Source: Parelaphostrongylus tenuis
Lineage: Eukaryota; Nematoda; Chromadorea; Rhabditida; Metastrongylidae
DNA: 64,000 nt
Assembly (NCBI GenBank): GCA_019055375.1
Contig: JAHQIW010004469.1
Location: 124,001-188,000 of the forward strand
Direction: 5' to 3'
A program made the position numbers and the translations under genes. The notes below the pieces were generated by a model. The model saw nothing but the letters and a program-made list of their open reading frames with translations, made no database searches and had not been told where the DNA came from. The first letter of the stretch is position 1, and each line of letters begins with the position of its first letter. Shown in pieces: positions 42,201 through 51,200 of this stretch.

Positions 42201-45200
42201 AAATTGCTTGACGATGTTACAGGCTTAGATGTCGCGATAAGGTCGGCATTAGGGTCGGAATTTGGTTTGGGATTAGTCGCCTTTCTTCTGTTACTGCTCT
42301 CCGTTTCTTCCACAGTTGGATTTAAGAGTCAGCGTCGCTCGAATGGTGGAAGAAAAATCTTGGCATGAGCAGCGGCGGTCCTAGTTGTAATCTCCATTGT
42401 CGATTAATGACGATGTTTTTGAATCACTCTTAGATGCGATAAAAATTTTCTGGCCTCTTGGGCAGTAATCTATAGTTTATTGTGAGTTTGCTAATCTTTG
42501 AAACATGATAAATTATTTTTAACAAGTCTTTTTTTCCTGAAAAAGCACATGGACATGTAGAAAAAATTCTGGAGAGTCGGAGAGATCTCTGATTTTTATC
42601 AAAAAATTCACATGTGATTTGTGCAGCGGATTGGTATTACAGCTGTATACACACCATAACCGACCAGAAGTGCTCACTGAATGTGAAACTCAATATTCTT
42701 TCGGTCGTTACAAAGCTCGAAGAAGTCCTTTTCGAAAGCCAAATATACCATTATAATCGGAAAGACTTTCCCTATCTAACGATTAAGAGATCATCACAAT
42801 CAAACTTTTATCCAGTGAGAACTCTTCGAATGAGGAACAAAATTTTATTTTGTCTGGTACGGCACTAAAATTAAGCTACTTGAGAAACTATTCATGTCAT
42901 TGAAATTCACCTGATTTGAGCTATTAGATCATCGTACATTCGTCAGATAACAGCAAAGAATGCGTATTTACCGAAGGCCTCAGATGGCGCTGCCTTAATA
43001 GAACAGTATCAAATCCGCATATCGGAACGGAGTGAAGAACGTGAGAAGCCGTATGAGTTTATCATGACAGTCAAAGCTATCCATGGCTACTAATTTCTGG
43101 AAATCCTACTCGCAGCAGTGAATGTGGGATTGTTCTAATACAGAGTGCGAGTGCCATAACTAAATAGACTACATATTAGTAAATCGAAAGACCAGCCTAA
43201 CCGACGTCGCTGTTGTTCCGAAGTTCTACCCGAGCTTACACCATCGCATCCTTCTCGCGACAATCCATTTCATGCGAAAAGGAGAGATTATTGGCATGTT
43301 CAAAGAAGGAGTCCAAAAGTTCCGGATTTATTGGAAACATAAGTCGTCATAGAAAGATACCATAATTGAGAATATCGACGAATAGCACGATTGACTCATC
43401 CAACACCACTTTAGCCTTTTCAAAGCCGAACTTCGAAAGTTGACATTACGTTCGTTTCCAGAAACACACAGCCAATGTGATCTTTAGTGTGTCGATGAAA
43501 AATCAAAGATTACCTACTTGATCCACACTTGATAAGACCGCCTGAAAACTGCCATTTCATCACTCTGACTCGGTTTTCACGCGTTACCTACCAGAGTGCA
43601 GTGTTCCTAGTCAATGGAAAATCTTTTTATTTTAAGGCCATATTTTTGTTTGAAATGGAGACCTTTATTGCACCGGCAACAATCACCCTATCTGTTTGCC
43701 ATCGGTCGTGTATAAACTCTTTGCTTTCGTTGTCTACAACAGAAATTATAGAACACAGTATGAAGGACAGCTGTACCAACAAACGGATATCCGAAAGGGA
43801 GATAGTACCATAGACCAAATCAACACGGTAACAGACTCGTTGAAGTTTTACGGGATTGTGAGGTACCGTTTGGCGTCCGTTGATTTGAAGGCTTTAGATT
43901 CATCTGAAAGAGAAGGTCGTGGAAGCTCCGAATAGCCTTAACTTCCCTGTTCAGTGCACAAGGATTTCTGTGGTGCTAAGTAAAAACTTTACATCCGGAA
44001 TGACATCATTTCATAACGATAGTACAGTCGTTGTAAGAGGAGGTGTTTGACAAAGTAATACCGTCTCGCCAAAATTATTCACTGTCAACCTTCACAACGT
44101 CACGCGAACATTAAAGTGACACAATATGGGAGTGAATATCAATGTGCGAGACCTACACCATGTCCACTTTCTTGTTGATATCGTCCATTAAACTCCAGAT
44201 ATAGTCACTATCAATAATGAAATTTATGCGTTTCGAGTTTTGTGTAAATTCTTAATAGCAATTATCTGAGTGAAATCGTAGGGAAAAAATTAAAGTTGAA
44301 AGCGTAAATTGGCCGAAACGTTCGCTGTCATCAGTAACTAGTATAATGGCAATTTCTCGTGTGCTCATCAAGAGACAGCGAGATATTCAATTCTTTTGTT
44401 CTTAGTCTGGAGAATGCTCGCCCATGAATGAGGTGCATTTTCACATGCCAGAGAATCCTCTCATTTCTTCACCATCTGGAGATTCAGGTTTGTTAATGCT
44501 TCTCGTTCTATCATCTAAGTCAACAGCATATGCTTTTCTATCATAAATAGTACTGTCATATTGTTCATTGTTTTTGAGATTATTCGAAGTGAGACATTGT
44601 CCTGATCACACCACCTTTTTTAGTTCATACTTTGATAGTTGACCTGATGTTATATCATTAATAAAGGTGTATACTTTGATGGCTGAGTTTCTTAAATTTT
44701 TTCAAACATTTGTGGAATGTTAAAGCTTCTTCGAGCGGTTTTGATGTTTATAGATTGTAAGAAGAAGAGCAGTGGTGAAGATGATTTTGACATGATAGCA
44801 AAGAAGAGCCTCAGTTTGCGGAATCGGAAGCTCTCATTTTTCGGGTCTATCAAGGTAATTGTCGGAATAGAATTCTGTTGAACAGTTGTAATAAATTTCA
44901 AGTATCGGTAGTAGAATCATGAAACATAGATTCTTGCCCTTCTCCTGACTTAGTACGGGCGTTAGTATCTTTCTCGTACTTCTATCATTTGCCTCTTTCA
45001 AATATTAGTGCTTCTGATTGTTTGGGCTAAGAACAATACCATGTTCGTTAATGAATTCTCTGTCAATCTCAACATAATGCAAGAATAATTCAGAGCGGTG
45101 GTTCTGCTGAAACGATCGCACAGAATAATGGACAGATATACACGAAGACTGCATTCTACAAGGTTTCAGTTCTTTTTTGTTGTAAAAATGAGCCTTGAAA

Positions 45201-48200
45201 TACTACTCCCTACTATATGATAAACCGACTTTCAATTAACGTGGGAAGTAATTATCAGATTTTGACACATGAACACTTGAGATTTACCCTGTATAAGCTG
45301 AGGTTGACACAAGGCTTCAAGGGTGTTTTTCTGGCTTTCTGTGCTTAGAATTTTGGCCTCTTCTCCTTTTTCAAAACAGCTACTTGATTCATTCACGATC
45401 ACTTTATCTTAGAGTGTCAGAATCAAAGAATCTTAGGGGTTGGCCAACATTCAGGTTGTATCACTGGACTGCGAAGAATTTTTTCTTCATGTTCGATGTT
45501 TTTGTTTCTTTCGAAAGATGAAAAGCTTCAAGCCAGTCAAAGACAAATTTCGAAGGTCGAATTTAGGCTAGTCAATTGGTACATGCGCCCAAATCAATAC
45601 ATATGGTCTGAAATCTTCAGAACGCTTGGATATTACATTGTTCAAATGGGGTGAAACTGGTTAAGAAATGAGACCACTCGTATATTATTGTTCACACAAA
45701 ATGATCAAGAATCGTTACTTCCTTCTCAGCCTTTTATCGCTGAACAAAGACTCTCTATAAAAGCAACATAGTTATTAATGTGGATGTAGTGTGTAATACA
45801 GGGAATAATGGTGGCCATCAAGAAACTGAACATCGACCAGAAAAAGTATCCTAAAGTGGATTTGTCAAGAGCACAGTTGATGGAGCTCAAGAAAATGAAA
45901 GATCTACAACACGACCATATTACTAGGTTTGTTTCTTTGCCATTCAAAAACTTTCTGCCTTATTTTCCTTTTTGCCTCTCCTATGTCATTCTTTTTTTGT
46001 ACTCATTCGCTTTCATACGCTTCAATACTTGTTTTCAATATCTGGCGATATTTAAACAACTCTAAGAATTTATAATGAAGCATACTTGTAGAGTGGAACT
46101 TCCTCCATCTACTACCAAATTCAGTTTTGTTCTTAAATTTATAATTTGTATACTTACGAAAGATTTTCTACGGTTCATTTTTGATCCGATTTTCCAGTGA
46201 CATTTTCGTAACAGAAATTTGATATGATGATGTTCTTGAGCAATGAGGTGTTTTAGATTTACCGGTGCCTGTCTCGATGCACCTCACTGGTGTATTGTGA
46301 CCGAGTATTGCCCGAAAGGCTCGCTTGAAGATATTCTCGAGAACGATCAAATCAAACTCGACAACATGATGAAATATTCATTACTGCACGATTTGGTCAA
46401 GGTGAGAGAATGTTTTTTTTCCGTAACACCGATGTGCTCGTTAGTGCGATCCTGTTTCCCACTCACCATGCTTTCCTATCTATTCGGGGTCACCAATTTG
46501 TTACCATACTTAGTGGGAAGAATAAGCTACAGTGACTTGATGCATCGGAATTTCACCGTAATTCATTGTCAGGGCCAGACATTCAGTCACCTCTAACGAT
46601 ACTCAATGGCGAATGCATGGAGCATCCCTCAGAGGTTGATCAACGCCAAAAGCTCCATCAATTGTCATTATTTTTCATTCCCAAGACGTTATCAACACCA
46701 CGATTTATAAACTTGGAGTAAAGTCATCAAGGGATTCTTCATAAATCGCTGCTCTTGTGATATAATCTGTACTAATACTGGTTTTTAAAGTTGAATTATG
46801 GCCCCGATTTCTAGCTTTTTCCTTTGTAAGCGGAACACGAGGGCACAGAATGGCCAGGATGGGAATACAGGCTGCAACAGAGTTTCAATAATTTTTATTC
46901 TGTTGATTATGATATTGATATGATGTTTTTAATCATTGCTGATTACTTTATTGGATTCTCATAATATTATACATAATATTATAATAATATATTATAAGGT
47001 ATAATATTGAGAATACCAGCCAGAGAGCAATCGAGTGTAAAACGCTGTAGGTTTGGTGTCAATTTTACTTGACTTGAAGTGTAAATCGTTCGTCTTCGCT
47101 ACCTCTTTATAGGTAGAGTAGGGACTTCTGAAAGGATTGGCTAAAAAGACTGAAAGACGGCAGGTTCTGCCCGACTGTCGAGATTGTAAGCGAAACACGT
47201 GTATCACAAACACATCGGGCTGTACATGAGCCATTACCACATCAAATGACATTTTGGCTCAAATAATAATTATGAGATTAATTGGATTCCTTGTTTGATT
47301 ATAATCTCAAATTTGTTTGTCTATTTTCAGTTGTATTCAAGTTGTGACTCGTGAAAATCAACGAATCGCAGTAGTTGAGTTGCACAAGATGTCCGCACAC
47401 GTTTTCCGCGAATTCGTCTTAAGTGCGTGTCGAAACCGAACCACTCTGTAGTCGCTATAATTGACGTCAACTTTCAAGAAGGGTCAGTAGAAGTCCGCTG
47501 TAGCGAAAACCATAGGCCACAGTCATTTCTCGGCCTCTCGTGATGGTCTGGGCCGGCATTTGCGTCACCGAAAAAACGCCGTTGGTTTTCATTAACGAAT
47601 ATGTAAAAATGAGCGCTGCCAGCTATCAGAAGGCAAGTTTTGCGAGACGTGCTGGAGCCTTTGAGTACTCAACACTTTGGCGTCGACGGATTTACGCTCC
47701 AGCAGGACCGAGCTCTTGCGCATTCGGTCCGTTGAACTTTTGCCATCTGTCAAGAGCAGTTTCCAGACTTTTGGCGCAGGGACAATTGTCCGTCAAATTC
47801 GTCTGATCTCAACCGAATAAATTACTCCGTGCGGTCCATAATGGAGGAAAAAGTCTCGGCTAGTCGCTACACTACCGTATAAATGCTTGAAACGAACAAC
47901 TAAAAATAAACAAATAAATAAAACAGATTTTAGACCAAGGATGATAAGTGGTCTAATAAAATCATCGGCATTAATTGAAATAATTATTGAAATAGTATCA
48001 TATCAAATCCAAATGAAACAAGAATTTTTTCGAACTTTTACGCACCTTGTATATTGATGAATCCTCAAACGTAACCTCATCGGGAGATGAACTGCTACAG
48101 ACTCTTTACCCTTGTCACTAACAGACAGTCCAAATAAGTCTGATGTTCTAGGGGCTCTCGATCTCTGGCATTCCTTACTTTTGACTTTCGGTAGGGTCTG

Positions 48201-51200
48201 AGCGGAAATTTCTTGCGCGATTAATGATTGAGAATCTTATAAGTTCCGTCCGCATATGTTCGCAACTTTCTTATAATTTCATTGTTGAGTTCCTGTGGTC
48301 TGAGCATCAGTTGAGGAAATGGCGATAATATTGATGGATTTACTTCTCGTTGCTCATTCCTATTATGTTCCTCAGCCCTAGCCTTTTTACATATTGTCTT
48401 GAAATCACATGTAAGCTACATGTGAGCCTATATGTTCAATATCTTCTTTAGGGCTTATACTTCCTTCATCATAGTGAAATTCGATCACACGGCCGATTGA
48501 AATCTTCCAACTGCGTGGTCGACAGTCGATTTGTCCTTAAAGTAACTTTTTTGCTAACCCCTTTTATTTTTGCCTGTTTTCTTGCTACCAGTTTTACCTA
48601 ACTCTTGTTAGTCATTTGACAATCAATGTTCAATTATTTTTGTTCCTTTCTTTCTCGTTTATTATTTTTTTGTCACTTCAAATCAAATTTGTATTTCTTA
48701 GGTCACAGACTTTGGTTTGCACGGTCTCCATGCCATGGAAGAGAACACCATAGATGACATTGGGGAGCATGCTTTCTACAAAAGTAGGTATCACAACGCA
48801 TCTAATGCTGAATTTGTAATTTGAATGCTCTTCCAGAATTACTCTGGACTGCACCGGAATTGCTGCGAAATCCAAACCCGCCACCAATGGGGACACAGAA
48901 GGGCGACATCTATTCGTTTGCGATCATTCTTCATGAAGTGTTATGGCGAAAAGGCGTATTTCCATGCAAAAACGAAAATCTTTCGCCATATGGTAAGGGA
49001 CAGTATTTATTGCTTTTTACAAATGATGTTCTAACTTTTTTCAAACCTTGCTGCAAGTTGAGAAATTTTAAACGTCAACACTCACAATCTTCACTATGAA
49101 TTGATTTCTTAAAAGTCCGACTATCTTTAAACCTCGGCATGATTGAAGAAATGCAAAATTTCTCACGAACTGCCCAATTTGAAACTTGCACGAGGTTGGT
49201 AATTTGTTCTTTTCCTCAACACTTGATGGCTAACGTTTCGACGGTAACGCCTTCGTCAGAGCTTAGACGTATATACCATATCCGATTACTCGTTTAATAT
49301 TTCGCAAGCGTCAGAAATCTAATAGAGAGGAAATCATCATTCTAATCATTCTGAAAAACCCTCCTTTCTTCGTTTATAAGACCGGCCTAATGTGACACGA
49401 TTTACAAAATAAACCACACTCAGACTAGAAGATGAATCTGGAGGTGCCATATCACTTGTTACGTTCAAGCATTCCCCCCGCGCTGCGCACGATTTAGGTG
49501 TTCTGGGAAATTTTTGGTTTTGGGTAGATGGGCTGGTATAAATTTCAATAATTGTGACAAAATGAGGCTCTAAAACCATGTTGTTCTATCCGTCGGTCCG
49601 CCTACACAACTAATGATCGGTCTAACTTTGATAAGGATCGGTAGACCCTTGATCATTATTATAGGTAAGTTTTTGTGTTTTGGTGAGTGTGTATAGGACG
49701 GAACAAGTTGGTAAATCATTCTGAAATTGACGGATTATCCAATGTTGTACACCAGCTGCTCTTGCCTTTTAACCCATTCTCTGTTTAATTCTTGGTATTG
49801 TGTTTTATATTCCTCCTCAGTGGATGGCCGACAAAGGGTTATATCCTCAAGATGTTTCTCCGTTATTTCAACATTCAATTGACGAGAATAATAACAACAA
49901 CATCTTAGTGCACTACCCTTTTTCCCAACCCTCACACACGAAGAGAGCGCTCGTTCGGAACATGTACCGAACAGCTACAAGTTTTTGTTACGGGGAGTGG
50001 GAAGAGAGAAGATCACTACGTTTGGCACGAAAGATAGCCAATTCAAATGGCTACGAAAGAGCGGCCACTGAGGTTAGGTCGATAAGGAGAGTTACGCCCC
50101 ATAACATTAATAATGAGAACGGTGTTGTTTCAAACCTAGATGGGAAGATGCTTATGAAACAACTTTTTATAATGAATGAAATAAGCGCAGTTATGAAAAA
50201 GGTGTTTAAGAAGCAGTGATCTGGAAAACTCCGTAATAACCATAGAAATCCCTCCTAATACCTTACGTCGCCAATTGGTTCGGAACCGCTTGTACGACCG
50301 TTTGTGTAAGACTGGAAACTGTAATGTATGCCCTTCTGGTAAAGAAGGAGATTGTATGAGTTCGGGTACAATCTACCTGATTTCGTGCACAACATGCGGT
50401 GAAGAATACACTGGCGAGACAGGAAACCACTTGGATCCGGATCAAAGAACACTTAGATGGGAAAACAACAGCAAAACAAATAAGCCTTGGATACACAGAG
50501 TGGAAAAACATGACAATACGGACTCTTATGTGATAGTGAAAATTCTGGGGTAAGAATCAAAAACATCAGCGCGAAAAACCCTTGAGGCTTCTTGGATAAA
50601 CCGCAAACGACCGGAAATGAATAGGAGGGGGAATGCCTGAACATAACAAGTGATATGGCACGACTGTTGATTTCTTTTCTATTAGAGTTTTGATGTTTGC
50701 GAAATATTAACCGAATAATCGGACTGGTATGATTTATACATATAGGCTCTGACGAAGGGGTTACCGCCGAAACGTTAGCCATCGCTTTGAGGAAAAGAAG
50801 AAATTACCAACCTTGTGCAAGATTTAAATAAAGAAAAGGACAGTTCGTGAGAATTGATTTCTCTTCATACGGTGTGAAAATGAATGCTATTTTCAACGAA
50901 TAGCTAACATATCACCTAACATAGCGAACTTTGTTAATTACACTGGAAACGATTAGGATCTACAATGTAAGGTACTCCTACAGTACAGCGAGAAAATTCC
51001 CATTCTCTCGAGCTTGATTGTATGTTGAACACAAAAGCAAATCGGCGGGTGAAGGCAGTCCAAAAATCACAACGGCAACGATCGACTTGGACGTGTGTGG
51101 TTAAAATTTACGTGTGCTTTGTTTGCACCGGAGATTTCAATTGACAGATTTCGTTCTTCATTTCGACTTTTGTTTTTGAAAATCTTCTTTGAGTATTTCA

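Larger units (their letters stand above)
40419..44405 (+). other. Intron 11 (4.0 kb), nested transposons
   Basis: Bounded by GTAATT and TTCTTAG. An RTE-type LINE (40925-44190) is split by a family A DNA transposon (41279-43000). I recognise nothing in 40419-40920. Confidence 0.75.
46402..48451 (+). other. Intron 16 (2.1 kb)
   Basis: Holds a SINE fragment (46565-46670), an AT-rich ATAATATTAT tract near 46960-47005 and a Tc1-like remnant (47330-47890). Nothing was recognised in the rest. Confidence 0.75.
49130..50870. mobile_element. Inverted composite of two Penelope-like element fragments
   Basis: About 49130-49935 is a minus-strand PLE fragment: a terminal region with hammerhead-like motif, then RT N-terminal sequence ([19 protein letters not shown] and [19 protein letters not shown]). 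About 49920-50870 is a plus-strand fragment: [20 protein letters not shown], then [20 protein letters not shown] and a GIY-YIG core ([14 protein letters not shown]), then the same terminal region reversed. The two outer ends are about 100-bp inverted copies. The RT palm is missing and the frame breaks near 50220, so it is not autonomous. Confidence 0.85.

Noticed and set aside
44280..44345. A further hammerhead-like fragment (GGCCGAAACGTTCGCTGTC)
   Set aside because: There is no CTGANGA box at suitable spacing and no adjoining PLE sequence.
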